Shown here: positions 7,551 to 17,167 of the stretch, piece after piece
How the letters are laid out: each line of letters starts with the position of its first letter
How positions within the stretch are numbered: position 1 is the stretch's first letter
Assembly (NCBI GenBank): GCA_019635435.1
Contig: JAHBZM010000001.1
Coordinates: forward strand, 4,030,001 to 4,094,000
Source: Ramlibacter sp.
GTDB lineage: Bacteria; Pseudomonadota; Gammaproteobacteria; Burkholderiales; Burkholderiaceae_C
Length of the DNA: 64,000 nucleotides
Direction: 5' to 3'
Notes under the pieces: generated by a model
Told to the model about the DNA's origin: nothing
Database searches by the model: none
The model's input: the letters and a program-made list of their open reading frames with translations, nothing else
Made by a program: the position numbers and the translations under genes

Positions 7551-7569
7551 AACCGGCAGTTTAACTAAA

Positions 7570-10500
7570 GTGGCAGATCGCGTCATCTCAATCAGGATCA
7601 CCTCGGACGGTAAAGCGTTCGTGGTGGACCAGGCCGCGAACGCTGACGCTTTGGCCAAGACCGGCCGCGCGGCGGAAGACGCCGGCCGCAAGACCGAGAC
7701 GATGGGCGGCAAGGTCAGCCGCGCGGGCAAGGAGGCCAAGGAGGCGGCCAACGGCTCAGATCGCCTGGCCGAGGCCGTCAAGCGGGTGGGTCACTACGCC
7801 AGCGGCTTGCTGGGTGTGGGCTTGTTTGCCGGCTGGGCTGGCCAGGTCATCCAGGCCGTGGACGCGGTCTCGACCCTGGAATCGCGGCTCAAGTTAGTTA
7901 CAGCCCAAGAGTCAGCGGTGCGCCGGCTGCGCGGCGAGCTGTACCAGGTGGCGCAGGAAACCCGCTCGGCGATGAACGAGCTGGGCAACACCTACGCCAC
8001 GCTGGCCAAGAACGGCCAGGCCCTGGGCTACACCCAGGAGCGCCTGCTGGTGGTCAGCAAGGCGGTGGGCCAGGCCCTGGCGATCGGCGGCGGCTCGGCG
8101 CAGGGCCAGTCGGCCGCGCTGGTGCAGTTGAGCCAGGGCCTGGCCAGCGGCACGCTGCGCGGCGAAGAGCTGAATTCCGTGCTGGAACAAACGCCCCGCC
8201 TGGCTCAAGCGATCGCGGACGGCATGGGCATCACCGTGGGCCAGCTGCGGGCCTATGGGCAAGAGGGCAAGATCTCGGCGCTGGCCGTGCTCGAAGCCCT
8301 GGAAAAGAGCGCTGGCAAGCTGGACAGCGAATTTGCCCGCGTCAAGCCGACGATCAGCTCCGCCTACCAGGTGGGCGTGAACGCGGCGCAGAACTTCATT
8401 GGCAAGGTTGACGAGGCGACTGACGCGAGCGCGCGGTTGGCTGGCGCGATCATCAAGGTGGCTGACGGGGTTGATGCCTTGGGCAGGGTTGTCGAGAACA
8501 ACAAGGCAGCAGTCGGCATCATCGCGGGCACCATTGGTGGGGCGGCGGCCGTCACCTCGATCGTCGCCATTGCTTCAGGCGTCGCCAAAGTAGCGAGCGC
8601 GGTCACCGCCGTTGGAGTGGCCCTGACGGCCAATCCTGCAGTGGCAATTCTGTTGGGCGTGGGCGTGGGCGTGGGCGCGCTCGCGTCTGCGGCTTCGACC
8701 TACAACAAGACTGCCAGAGGTCTTGAAGAAACGATCACGGCCCTGGAAGAGGCCAATGTCCGCTCGGAAGCGGCATTCCAGCGCGCTGCGGGGCGGCAAG
8801 CCGCCCAAGACAACATCTCGCGCGTGATGGCCGAGCGGCGCCAGCAGATTGCCTTGCTGCGCGGCGAGCTGGCCACGCTGGACGGCAGCGCCAACGCAGT
8901 GGAAGCGCGGCGCCTGTCCGGCAGCGCGACGACGGCACCCTTCCCTGGCGCGAAGCCGCTTGAGGAGGTGAACAAGTACGTCAAGCTGCGCAACGACATC
9001 ATCAACGAGGGCAACCAGCAGGCGGTGGAGCTGGCCAAGGCGTACGAGAACCGCATCGCCGTCGCCACGTCGCAAGACCAGATCGAGGCCTTGCGCAAGG
9101 AGCAGGCGGCGCGGCTGATCGCTCTGGACAAGCAGACGAAGAAGCAGCTCTCGGACTTTGACAAGGCACAGTCCAAGGACGCCACGGAGGCACACCAGAA
9201 GTCCATCGACGCCAAGGTGGCGGCGGTGCAATCGGGCTACCGGCTTGAGCAGCTGGCGGTGGCTGACGGCATTGACGCGGTGGACAGCCTGCGCAAGCAG
9301 GATCTGATCAGTGAGCAGACCGCCGTCGAGCGCAAGCGGGATCTGAAGATCCAGGAGATCGACGCGCACGCCGCGTCAGTGAGCGCCGAACTGGCGCTGG
9401 TCAAGACCAAGAAGGACTCGCTCAAGGAGCAGGCGGCACTGGACGGTCAGTTGAAGGAGCTGGCCGCCCAGCGGGTGAACGTGGCCAAAAAGGCCGAGCG
9501 CGACCTGCAGGAGCTGGCCGCGCAGCCACAGATTGCCCTGCTGCAGAGCACGCGCCAGGCGACGCAGGCCATCTACGACCAGGTCGTGGCCCAGGAGGCG
9601 CAGAACACGGCGTTTGGCAAGGCCAAGTACGAGCTGGTGAATTTGACCATCGCCCAGCTGGACAAGTCCATTGCCGACCTTGAGGCCACGGACAACGTCA
9701 TCCCCGGCTACATCGAGGCGCTGGAACGCCAGCGCGAGGCCCACGTGCGCCTGCGCGACGCGATCGCCAAGGGCGAGAGCCTGGACGCCGGCAAGCGCAC
9801 AGTCGAAGAGCAGAAGAAGGCGGCCGAGGCCAGCGTGCAGATCTGGCGCCAGAAGTCCGGCGAGATCACGGACGCGCTGATCGGCGGCTTCAGCTCGGTC
9901 AAGTCGTGGATCCAGCGCGAGTTTGGCAACCTGGTGCTGCGGCCCTTCATTTCCCCAATCGCTGAAGCGACCAGCAGCTTCCTCGGGTATGGCGGCAAGG
10001 CGGTGAACGCGGCCGGCGTGGCCAACAATGGTTACAGCCTGTGGAGCAACTACTTTGGCAGCGGCGCAACGGCACCAGGCGGGGCGTACTACAACTTTGC
10101 GACGAGCGGGTTTGGTCAGTCGATCGGGCTGAGCAACGCGGCCCCCATCATCGGGAACAACATCAGCGCCTATGCGCCCGCCGGCACGCAACTGGCGGGG
10201 GCCGGCTCGGCGGCCAGTGGGTTTGCCGGCGCGGCTGCGTCGGCCGGTGCCATCGCGATCATCGTCAGCGCGGCGATCGACATGTACCGGGACACCAAGG
10301 GCGAGAAGCGCTCGGGTGGGGCCTACGGCTACGACGCGTCGACCGGCAGGACGAGCTTCCTGTCTGGGCCATCAGGAGGTGACCCCGCTGCTGACGCCAA
10401 CCAGCTGCTGATCGGCGGCGTGGGCGCCGGCATCAACGCGACGCTGGCCGCGATCGGCAGCAACGTGCGGCTGGCCTCCTTCCAGGGGGCCTACGAGACC

Positions 10501-12609
10501 AGTGATGTGGGTCGCGGCGGGGTCTACTCCGGTGGCCGGCTGAGCAACGGTGTGGCCTTTGGTGAGAGCGGCGAAGGCACCAACTACGGGTGGACCAGCC
10601 CCTTCGACTCGAAATACCAGCAATGGAACAACAGCATCAATCCGACGCTGCTGGCCTTGACTGGTTTCACCGGCCGCGAAAACGACATGAGCGGCACGCC
10701 GGAGGATCTGGCGGTAGACGTGCAGCGGTCGCTGATCGAAGTGATCCAGGCGAGCGTGAACCTGATCCCGACGATCGTCGCCGAGCAGTACACGGTGACC
10801 GGTGCGGTGTCCAACGGCCAGACCGGCGAGAACCAGGTGTACACGCCTGGCGATATCACCGCGACGCGCTACCTGCGCAAGTATGACGAGGCCACCAAGG
10901 CCGCGATCCGTGAGGCCGGCACGCTGCCCAAGCGCATCGCGGACCTGGTGCTGGACTTTGACCCCGAGTTGGCGTCGGCCGAAGCCGTTACCGACGTCGC
11001 GACGAAGATCGGCACGCTGACCAGCAACGTGACCGCGTTCCGCCAGATCGTCAACAGCTCGCTGGTGCCGGTGCAGCAGCTCAAGGACGCGTCATTTGAC
11101 ATGGCGGCCTCGCTGATCGAGCAGTCCGGCAGCGCCGAGAAGTTCGCCTCAGACTGGTCTTCGTTCATCGCCAACTACTACACCGACGCGGAGAAGTCGG
11201 CCGCCTCGCTGGAGGCTGTAACTCAGGCCATGACGGAGCTGGGCTACGGATCCATCACCACGCGTGAGGAGTTCCGCGAGGCCTACCTGGCGATCGACAA
11301 GACCACGGAGGCCGGAGCCAAGCTGTCGGCCCAGCTGCTGGCCCTGAATCCGGCCTTTGCAGCCACGCACAACACGGTCGACGCGCTCAAGGAACGGCTC
11401 AAGGGCCTGAACGACGCGGCGAGCTTGTTCTTTGCCGGCGTCGATGCCCAGGCACAGACGGCGACGCTGTCTTCTGACGCCACGGCCGGCATCGACAAGT
11501 TCCTTGGCTCGGTTTCGCAGTCCGCGGACTCGGTCGCCCGGCAGCAGATCGCATCGGCCAATGCGGCGGTCGAGGCCGCGCGCGAGGCGGCCAACCAGTG
11601 GCGATCGGCGCAGGCGACCATTGAATCCGCGATCAAGAGCATTCGCGACGAAGGCCTGCAGCTGGCGACCCCACAGGCCAGCTACGCCTATACCAAGGCC
11701 AACCTGGCCCAGCAGACCACGGCCGCTCTGAATGGCGATGCCGGCGCCGCTGATGCGGTTGCCGACGCGGCCAAGGAGTTCATTGCCGCCAGCGCCAGCA
11801 AGTCGGTCGACCGCATTGAGTACCTGCGGGACCGGGCTCTCGCTCAGATCCAGTTGACCTCGGTCTTGGACAAGGCCAAGGCACAGGTGACCGTGCAGGA
11901 AGCGATCGCGGCAGCCGGCGAGCAGACCGTGGCCCAGCTCGAAGCGTTGAACGTCAATCTGACCGGCTTTGCTGGCCAGGTGTACGAGCTACTGTCAAAG
12001 GGCTACGCAGGTGCTGACCGCGACACGGCGACGGCGGCGGCCGACAAGCTGGCCAAGGCGACCACGGACTTCGCTTATTGGTTCTCGACCATGTCCGAGG
12101 GCGACGTGACCACGGGCGGGCAATGGGGCTCCGGGAAGTGGACACGGCTTGGCGGCGACATGGCCTCGTACATGGGCGCGGACGGCTCCACGACCTATCT
12201 GCGCGCCACGGACACGATCCTGGAGGCGGCCAAGCGCAGCCCCGAACTCAGGGCCATCTGGGAACAGCAGTACGGCCTGCGGCTTCCGAGTTACAGCGGG
12301 GGCTCGGCTGGCCTGCCCAGCGATGGCCCGGTGATGGCCCACAAGGGCGAAAAGATCATCGATCCGATGTCGTCGGCGATCCTGAACCGCTACGGCATTC
12401 AGGTGAGAACGACCGGCGGTGGTGGTGATGACGGGGCGCTGCTTGTCGAGTTTCGCGCCATGCGTTTGGCCTATGAGGCGGACAAGAAGGAACGAGAGCA
12501 AATGGCCAAGGACCTCAAGGAAGTTCGAGAGACGCTTGATTGGTTGATGCGCAACGGCTGGGCTGTTTACACCCAGCCGGGCCAACTTGTGAGGACGGAG
12601 GCGGCATGA
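7570..12609 (+). CDS. Tail tape measure protein
   Basis: 1,679 residues, GTG start. Residues about 70-260 carry the tape measure domain ('LAQGLASGTLRGEELN'-like region, 'LEQTPRLAQAIADGMG', 'GQLRAYGQEGKISALAVLEAL'). Hydrophobic Gly/Ala segments follow near 300-380 and again near 860-900, long charged coiled-coil stretches lie between (about 390-780), and the C-terminus has 'GGSAGLPSDGPVMAHKGEKI', typical of lambda-like proteins, then a coiled coil. The protein sets tail length and is ejected with the DNA. At about 0.15 nm per residue it would imply a tail near 200-250 nm. It is coupled to the next gene (ATGA overlap). Confidence 0.95.
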   Translation: MADRVISIRITSDGKAFVVDQAANADALAKTGRAAEDAGRKTETMGGKVSRAGKEAKEAANGSDRLAEAVKRVGHYASGLLGVGLFAGWAGQVIQAVDAVSTLESRLKLVTAQESAVRRLRGELYQVAQETRSAMNELGNTYATLAKNGQALGYTQERLLVVSKAVGQALAIGGGSAQGQSAALVQLSQGLASGTLRGEELNSVLEQTPRLAQAIADGMGITVGQLRAYGQEGKISALAVLEALEKSAGKLDSEFARVKPTISSAYQVGVNAAQNFIGKVDEATDASARLAGAIIKVADGVDALGRVVENNKAAVGIIAGTIGGAAAVTSIVAIASGVAKVASAVTAVGVALTANPAVAILLGVGVGVGALASAASTYNKTARGLEETITALEEANVRSEAAFQRAAGRQAAQDNISRVMAERRQQIALLRGELATLDGSANAVEARRLSGSATTAPFPGAKPLEEVNKYVKLRNDIINEGNQQAVELAKAYENRIAVATSQDQIEALRKEQAARLIALDKQTKKQLSDFDKAQSKDATEAHQKSIDAKVAAVQSGYRLEQLAVADGIDAVDSLRKQDLISEQTAVERKRDLKIQEIDAHAASVSAELALVKTKKDSLKEQAALDGQLKELAAQRVNVAKKAERDLQELAAQPQIALLQSTRQATQAIYDQVVAQEAQNTAFGKAKYELVNLTIAQLDKSIADLEATDNVIPGYIEALERQREAHVRLRDAIAKGESLDAGKRTVEEQKKAAEASVQIWRQKSGEITDALIGGFSSVKSWIQREFGNLVLRPFISPIAEATSSFLGYGGKAVNAAGVANNGYSLWSNYFGSGATAPGGAYYNFATSGFGQSIGLSNAAPIIGNNISAYAPAGTQLAGAGSAASGFAGAAASAGAIAIIVSAAIDMYRDTKGEKRSGGAYGYDASTGRTSFLSGPSGGDPAADANQLLIGGVGAGINATLAAIGSNVRLASFQGAYETSDVGRGGVYSGGRLSNGVAFGESGEGTNYGWTSPFDSKYQQWNNSINPTLLALTGFTGRENDMSGTPEDLAVDVQRSLIEVIQASVNLIPTIVAEQYTVTGAVSNGQTGENQVYTPGDITATRYLRKYDEATKAAIREAGTLPKRIADLVLDFDPELASAEAVTDVATKIGTLTSNVTAFRQIVNSSLVPVQQLKDASFDMAASLIEQSGSAEKFASDWSSFIANYYTDAEKSAASLEAVTQAMTELGYGSITTREEFREAYLAIDKTTEAGAKLSAQLLALNPAFAATHNTVDALKERLKGLNDAASLFFAGVDAQAQTATLSSDATAGIDKFLGSVSQSADSVARQQIASANAAVEAAREAANQWRSAQATIESAIKSIRDEGLQLATPQASYAYTKANLAQQTTAALNGDAGAADAVADAAKEFIAASASKSVDRIEYLRDRALAQIQLTSVLDKAKAQVTVQEAIAAAGEQTVAQLEALNVNLTGFAGQVYELLSKGYAGADRDTATAAADKLAKATTDFAYWFSTMSEGDVTTGGQWGSGKWTRLGGDMASYMGADGSTTYLRATDTILEAAKRSPELRAIWEQQYGLRLPSYSGGSAGLPSDGPVMAHKGEKIIDPMSSAILNRYGIQVRTTGGGGDDGALLVEFRAMRLAYEADKKEREQMAKDLKEVRETLDWLMRNGWAVYTQPGQLVRTEAA

Positions 12610-13550
12610 GTGCATTTGTGATCGCGCCAGTCAACGCCGCCAACATGAACAATGGCGCGCCCTACGGCGTGACCGACAGCATGATCGTCAGCTCAACGGT
12701 GCCCGAGGACGATTACCCGGAGTGGGACCCCGACGCGGCCTACGCGGCCAAGGAACGGTGCATCCGATCGGCGGCGGGCATCCATCGCGTGTTTGAGCGA
12801 CTGATCGCCGGCACCACGGCCACACTGCCCGAGGAGGACGCGCTCAACTGGGCGGACGTGAGCGCCACCAACGCGTGGAAGTTGTTCGACATGTACGAGG
12901 ACACGGTGACCGTGGCCGACTCGCCGCTGACCATTGTGCTGTCCTGCGGCCGGATCACGTCGCTGGCCCTCACGCGCGTGCAGGCTGACGAGCTGACGAT
13001 CACCGAGACGTCTGGCGCCAGCGTGGTCTTTAACCCCGACCCGCAAAGCCTGGATGCGTCGATCTTGCGTCACTGGCGCGATTACTTTTTCGCGCCGAAG
13101 CGCCAGGTCGACGTGGTGACCCGTTTGGACGTGCCGCCGTACTCCGATGGCGTGATCACGATCACACTGACCAAAGCAACCGGCCAGATCCAGCTTGGCA
13201 AGCTGGTAGTCGGAACCGCCACCGAGTTGGGCGAATTGCAATACCGCTCGCGCGTGCGGCGCCTCCAACTCTCACGCATCGAGCGCGGCCCTTTCGGCAA
13301 CCTCAAAACGACTCGGCTGCGCAGCATTCCCCAGGTCAGCGCCAGCCTGGTCACAAAAACAGAGATCGTGGCCCAGGTTGATGCCGTGCTGGATGACCTG
13401 CGCGCGACCCCGGCTGTGTGGATCTTGATCGCGAACGCCAACAACCCTTTCGCAAAGATGCACACGATTGTGGGCCTGAGCATGGACTCGGAGGTCTCAC
13501 CCGACAACGCCAAAGAGGCGATCACCAACCTGCAAATCGAAGGTATTTGA
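12606..13550 (+). CDS. Phage tail-tip/baseplate protein of unknown type
   Basis: 314 residues from the ATG overlapping the tape measure stop. It begins 'MSAFVIAPVNAANMNNGAPY', has a domain with 'WDPDAAYAAKERCIRSAAGI' typical of proteins whose N-terminus binds chitin-like or packing modules in tails, then beta-rich repeats ('PLTIVLSCGRITSLALTRVQ'). Its place right after the tape measure gene fits a distal-tail or hub component. No family is decisive; similar uncharacterised proteins occur at this spot in related prophages as far as I remember. Confidence 0.6.
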   Translation: MSAFVIAPVNAANMNNGAPYGVTDSMIVSSTVPEDDYPEWDPDAAYAAKERCIRSAAGIHRVFERLIAGTTATLPEEDALNWADVSATNAWKLFDMYEDTVTVADSPLTIVLSCGRITSLALTRVQADELTITETSGASVVFNPDPQSLDASILRHWRDYFFAPKRQVDVVTRLDVPPYSDGVITITLTKATGQIQLGKLVVGTATELGELQYRSRVRRLQLSRIERGPFGNLKTTRLRSIPQVSASLVTKTEIVAQVDAVLDDLRATPAVWILIANANNPFAKMHTIVGLSMDSEVSPDNAKEAITNLQIEGI

Positions 13551-13551
13551 A

Positions 13552-15204
13552 ATGACAGCACCACCCGTAGCCCCTGATCCAGTCCCGGCAGTACCGGAGC
13601 CGGTACCGCAGCGCTCCGACTGGGAAAACTTCGCCGCGCGCGGCGACGCATTGTTGACCTGGCTGGTGCCCTTTGTCGCGGCCCTCGTTGCCCTGCGTAC
13701 CTACCTCATCGCCGGGATGAACTGGGTGGCCACAAAATTGGCGGAGATCACTGCTCTGGCGAATTCAGCCTCGCTCTCGGAGCAGGCTTCGGCGGCCAAC
13801 GCGGCGGCGGCGGCGGCGAGTGCCAGCGCTGCTCTGTGGGTGTATGGAACCAACTACGCGGCCGGCACGCGCACCTTCAGTCCGACGAACTGGCAAACGT
13901 ACATCGACAACGTGGGCGGCGTGAGCAACACCGACCCGGCCGCTGACACGAGTGGGCGCTGGATCAGCGGCATGTTGCCCACCGCCGAGGCGATCGGCCT
14001 GCCGGACTTGTTGCCTACCGCCTTCTTCAATTTTGCGGGCGGACAGATCGATAGGCGGCTCGTCAACGGCCGCTCGACCCCCAAAACCACGATCAGCCCC
14101 TTCGGTTTGGTGGTGCCCGTGGCGGCGCAGTTCACGGCCGTGGAATATGACCCGGCCACGAAGCGATGCAAGGGCTTCCGGGGTGAGCAGGCGATCAATT
14201 ACATCGGGATCAACAGCGAGACGATGGCCACTGACTGGATCGCCGGAAATACCGCACTCACAGCTGCCGCGACCGTAGGTCCCGATGGACTGATGAGCGG
14301 GGTCAAGGTCGAGGCGACTACGTCCACCACAGGCACAACGATCAAGGTGGTCACGGCCACGGCAGCAGCCCAGTTCTATTCCATCGCCGTCAAACAAGGT
14401 AGTGGCCCAACCGAAGCGAACTCCTTTGCCATCTACAACCTCACCACGGCGGCAAATGTGGCCAGCGTCGAGATCAACTACGCCACAGGCGTGGTCACTC
14501 AGTTCGTCGGTGCTGGGGCGACGGCCGAGGCCCTTGGCGGTGGATGGTGGCGCCTTCGTATCCAGGCAACGGCGGGAGTCTCTCCGGGCGACTCGCTGAA
14601 CCTTTACGCCTGCCAGACAGGTGGCCCGCAGGTGACCGGGCAGTATGCCTATGTGGCCCAGCCTGCTCTGGCCGACAAGCGTTTTGCCAACTACTACCCG
14701 ACCGCTGGCGCCAATGTGCCGCTGGCGGCCGACAGCCTCGTGCTGGATCTGGCGGCCCACCCCACGATCATCAATCCGCGTGAATACACGGTGGTGGTCT
14801 CATTCGACGGAACGAACGTTCCCAGCATCGGCACGGACGTGCATGTGCTCGCGCTCTCAGGAGCGGGTGGGTCTGAGCTGGTGCGGATCGCGATCATCAA
14901 TGGTGGCGTGTACGCCCAGGCGATCTCAGCCAGTGCGAACCAGGCGTTCTTCGACCTTGGCGCCGTCGTTGCTGGCCGGAATGTGATCGCCTTCAGCGTT
15001 GCGGCCGGCAATTTTTTGGCGGTTGCCAGAGGCGGTGCCGTGCAGACCTCTGCTGCGGGCTTGATGCCGGCAGTCACAGCCTTGGGCTTCGCGTGCGTGC
15101 CTGGCTCTGCGGGGTCTGAGTTCGCATTCCCCATCGAGCGCGTCATGCCCTACCCGCGTGTGTGCACGCCCGTCGAGCTGCGCGCGCTCGTCAACAACTT
15201 CTGA
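13552..15204 (+). CDS. Putative tail fibre / tail spike protein
   Basis: 550 residues. The N-terminus is Pro-rich, followed by a hydrophobic helix ('LLTWLVPFVAALVALRTYLI') and an Ala/Ser-rich coiled coil ('SEQASAANAAAAAASASAAL') like the trimeric stalks of tail fibres. From about residue 150 the sequence is made of beta-sandwich-like segments ('GGGWWRLRIQATAGVSPGDS', 'EYTVVVSFDGTNVPSIGTDV'), the pattern of carbohydrate-binding concanavalin-like domains. The protein ends 'TPVELRALVNNF'. It probably binds a cell-surface sugar. It starts one base after the previous stop. Confidence 0.7.
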   Translation: MTAPPVAPDPVPAVPEPVPQRSDWENFAARGDALLTWLVPFVAALVALRTYLIAGMNWVATKLAEITALANSASLSEQASAANAAAAAASASAALWVYGTNYAAGTRTFSPTNWQTYIDNVGGVSNTDPAADTSGRWISGMLPTAEAIGLPDLLPTAFFNFAGGQIDRRLVNGRSTPKTTISPFGLVVPVAAQFTAVEYDPATKRCKGFRGEQAINYIGINSETMATDWIAGNTALTAAATVGPDGLMSGVKVEATTSTTGTTIKVVTATAAAQFYSIAVKQGSGPTEANSFAIYNLTTAANVASVEINYATGVVTQFVGAGATAEALGGGWWRLRIQATAGVSPGDSLNLYACQTGGPQVTGQYAYVAQPALADKRFANYYPTAGANVPLAADSLVLDLAAHPTIINPREYTVVVSFDGTNVPSIGTDVHVLALSGAGGSELVRIAIINGGVYAQAISASANQAFFDLGAVVAGRNVIAFSVAAGNFLAVARGGAVQTSAAGLMPAVTALGFACVPGSAGSEFAFPIERVMPYPRVCTPVELRALVNNF

Positions 15205-15211
15205 GGCAAAC

Positions 15212-15955
15212 ATGAACTTTCTTGGACCAGGCGCTCATCAGTTTTCGCCCAACAGCATGCGGCCGGCGGGCGCAGATGCCAGCGGGCCGATCAGGACCAC
15301 CCGCTACACCAGCGGCACCGGCACGTGGACTCCCGCCGTGCCGGGCGGTCTTTGTGAGGCCGTCTTCGTGCCCCCGGGTGGGGGCGGTGGTCGGCCGGCC
15401 AACGCGAGCACCACTGGCGGCGGTGCTGGAAGCGCGAGCGCCCCTGTGTCGATCTGGTTCCGCGCCGACGCGGGCCTGACGTACGTGGTGGGCGCGCCAG
15501 GCGCCGGGTCTGTCACTGCGGGCGTGGGCGGCAGCGACGGCGGCAACGTGAGGTTGGGCAGCATGTTCGCGCCAGGCGGCAAAGCGGGAGGCGTGTCGAT
15601 CGGCGGCGTGGCCCCCACGGCTGGGCCGGGCTGGGTGGCGGGCGGCAAGGGCGGCGACGGTGGCAACAACGCGACCGGCGGCACCGGCAGCGCGCCGGGT
15701 GGCATGGCGGCCTCTACAGGCCTCGGCACCGGCGGCGCCGCTGCTGGTGGCTACGGTGGTGGCGGCGGCGGCGGTGACAGCCTCTACGGGGCCGGTGGCG
15801 CGGGCGGCGCGGGCAGTGGTGCCGTAGGGGCCGCCGGCAGTCCCGGCGCGAACTACGGCGGCGGCGGTGGCGGTGGCGGCGCAGGGCCGACCAGTGGACC
15901 GGGTGGTGACGGCGGCGCTGGGTACCTTGAAATCCGGGAGTACGGCAATGTTTGA
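15212..15955 (+). CDS. Glycine-rich tail adhesin-like protein
   Basis: 247 residues. A short N-terminal domain with 'TRYTSGTGTWTPAVPGGLCE' leads to roughly 180 residues dominated by Gly, Ala and Ser with runs of six to eight glycines, and the end 'GGDGGAGYLEIREYG' closes it. The 'TSGTGTWT.P' entry and 'GGAGYLEIREY' exit are the signature of glycine-rich phage tail proteins whose poly-glycine-II helices form receptor-binding tips. The CDS overlaps the next gene by eight bases. Such regions vary quickly and often decide host range. Confidence 0.75.
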   Translation: MNFLGPGAHQFSPNSMRPAGADASGPIRTTRYTSGTGTWTPAVPGGLCEAVFVPPGGGGGRPANASTTGGGAGSASAPVSIWFRADAGLTYVVGAPGAGSVTAGVGGSDGGNVRLGSMFAPGGKAGGVSIGGVAPTAGPGWVAGGKGGDGGNNATGGTGSAPGGMAASTGLGTGGAAAGGYGGGGGGGDSLYGAGGAGGAGSGAVGAAGSPGANYGGGGGGGGAGPTSGPGGDGGAGYLEIREYGNV

Positions 15956-16571
15956 AGAAGTTGAAGTGCCTGACATCAAGGCGTGGGCGCGCATCCTTGA
16001 CGCGCACGTCGTGGAGCTGATCCGGGCGGAGCAACCGCCAGAGGGTGGCGAGGGCCTTTGGCTCGACGTGACCCAAACGCAGCCGCCCGTTGAGGTGGGC
16101 ATGCACTATGCCGACGATGTCTTCCGCGTCCCGCGTTGGGCTCGCGTCGTCAATGGCGTGGTGATTGATGTGACGTTGCAGCTCACCGCGCCGGAAGGGT
16201 GGATCGAGTGCGCTGGCGGCGCCGTCGGCCCCGGGTGGATCCACGACGGCGAAGCGTTTGACGCGCCGCCATCGGTCGCGGTACGGCACATCTCCGTGCT
16301 TGCGTTTCGCAATCGTTTCGTCCTTTCGGAAAAGATTGCGCTTGAAATTGCTGGGCTTGACGATCCTGCGGCGGAGATGCCGGCGCGTGTTCAGGCTGCG
16401 GCGCTGCGGGCCAGCCAACAAGACGTGATGTCCGCGAACTACATCGATCTGGACCGAGCCGATACCAGAGCTGGCGTCTTGGGACTCGAAGCGGCGACCA
16501 TTCTTGGCGTGGGCCGGGCGCTCGAGATCCTGGACTCGCCGATCCAGCCCCACGAGGTGTATCGGCCATGA
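15948..16571 (+). CDS. Phage tail-associated protein of unknown function
   Basis: 207 residues, ATG inside the end of the glycine-rich gene. The N-terminal part is helical and acidic ('MFEEVEVPDIKAWARIL'); the middle has 'YADDVFRVPRWARVVNGVVI' and 'PEGWIECAGGAVGPGWIHDG', a motif seen near the ends of tail fibre and fibre-assembly proteins; the rest is helical. Its close link to the adhesin gene suggests a chaperone or capping role for it, which is inference. Its last four bases overlap the next start. Confidence 0.6.
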   Translation: MFEEVEVPDIKAWARILDAHVVELIRAEQPPEGGEGLWLDVTQTQPPVEVGMHYADDVFRVPRWARVVNGVVIDVTLQLTAPEGWIECAGGAVGPGWIHDGEAFDAPPSVAVRHISVLAFRNRFVLSEKIALEIAGLDDPAAEMPARVQAAALRASQQDVMSANYIDLDRADTRAGVLGLEAATILGVGRALEILDSPIQPHEVYRP

Positions 16572-17029
16572 CGATCACCATCGCCTTCTACAAGGGCCGC
16601 CTGGCCGAAAACGATCACGCGCTGCTGTTTGACCGCTTGACCTGCTGGCGCACGCGCAGCCGGTTTTCACACTGTGAGCTGGTGTTGCCCGAGCCGTCAG
16701 GCGGGCAGAAGTGCTGGTCCAGCAGCTTCCGGGATCACGGGGTGCGCGGCAAGGCCGTCGACCTGACCACGGGCCGCTGGGTGCTCATCAAGGTGCCGGG
16801 CGTCTCGGCCGACACGGCTTCGGCCTGGTTCAAGGCCCACGTCGGAGCCCCATACGACTGGTTTGGCCTGTTGGGCTGGGTGTTCCCCTGGCGGGTCAGC
16901 AATAGGGCTTGGTGGTTCTGTTCTGAGGCCTGCGCGGAGGCAATGGGGCTGGAAGAGTCCTGGCACATCAGCCCCGGCGATCTCTATCAGCTGGCCCTGC
17001 ATATGGACGGCTGGGAGGTAGCCCCCTAA
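16568..17029 (+). CDS. Papain-like cysteine hydrolase of permuted NlpC/P60 (YiiX-like) type
   Basis: 153 residues. A His in 'SRFSHCELVLP' near residue 35 precedes, in sequence, a Cys in 'NRAWWFCSEACAEAMG' near residue 118, the reversed order typical of permuted papain-fold amidases. 'HVGAPYDWFGLLGW' is the third hallmark segment. Relatives hydrolyse amide or acyl bonds in peptidoglycan or lipid. At the end of the tail module it could act during DNA entry or during lysis. No holin or classical endolysin gene is next to it. It ends 138 bases before the methyltransferase. Confidence 0.65.
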   Translation: MTITIAFYKGRLAENDHALLFDRLTCWRTRSRFSHCELVLPEPSGGQKCWSSSFRDHGVRGKAVDLTTGRWVLIKVPGVSADTASAWFKAHVGAPYDWFGLLGWVFPWRVSNRAWWFCSEACAEAMGLEESWHISPGDLYQLALHMDGWEVAP

Positions 17030-17116
17030 AAAAAGACGAGGCGAGTGGTTCGGTGTTGGAGCACCTTGCCACCCACCTATGCCGTGATTGCGCACGGTTT
17101 CGGCCAAAGGCCCCGC

Positions 17117-17132
17117 CACCTGGTACCAGGTG
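17117..17132. promoter_or_regulatory. 16-bp perfect palindrome upstream of the methyltransferase gene
   Basis: CACCTGGTACCAGGTG lies 36 bases before the methyltransferase start. A perfect inverted repeat of this size in an intergenic region may be an operator for a phage repressor; without a loop it would make a poor terminator. Confidence 0.35.
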
Positions 17133-17167
17133 CGGGAATTGTAGTTAAAGGAATTGGCGAGACTGTG

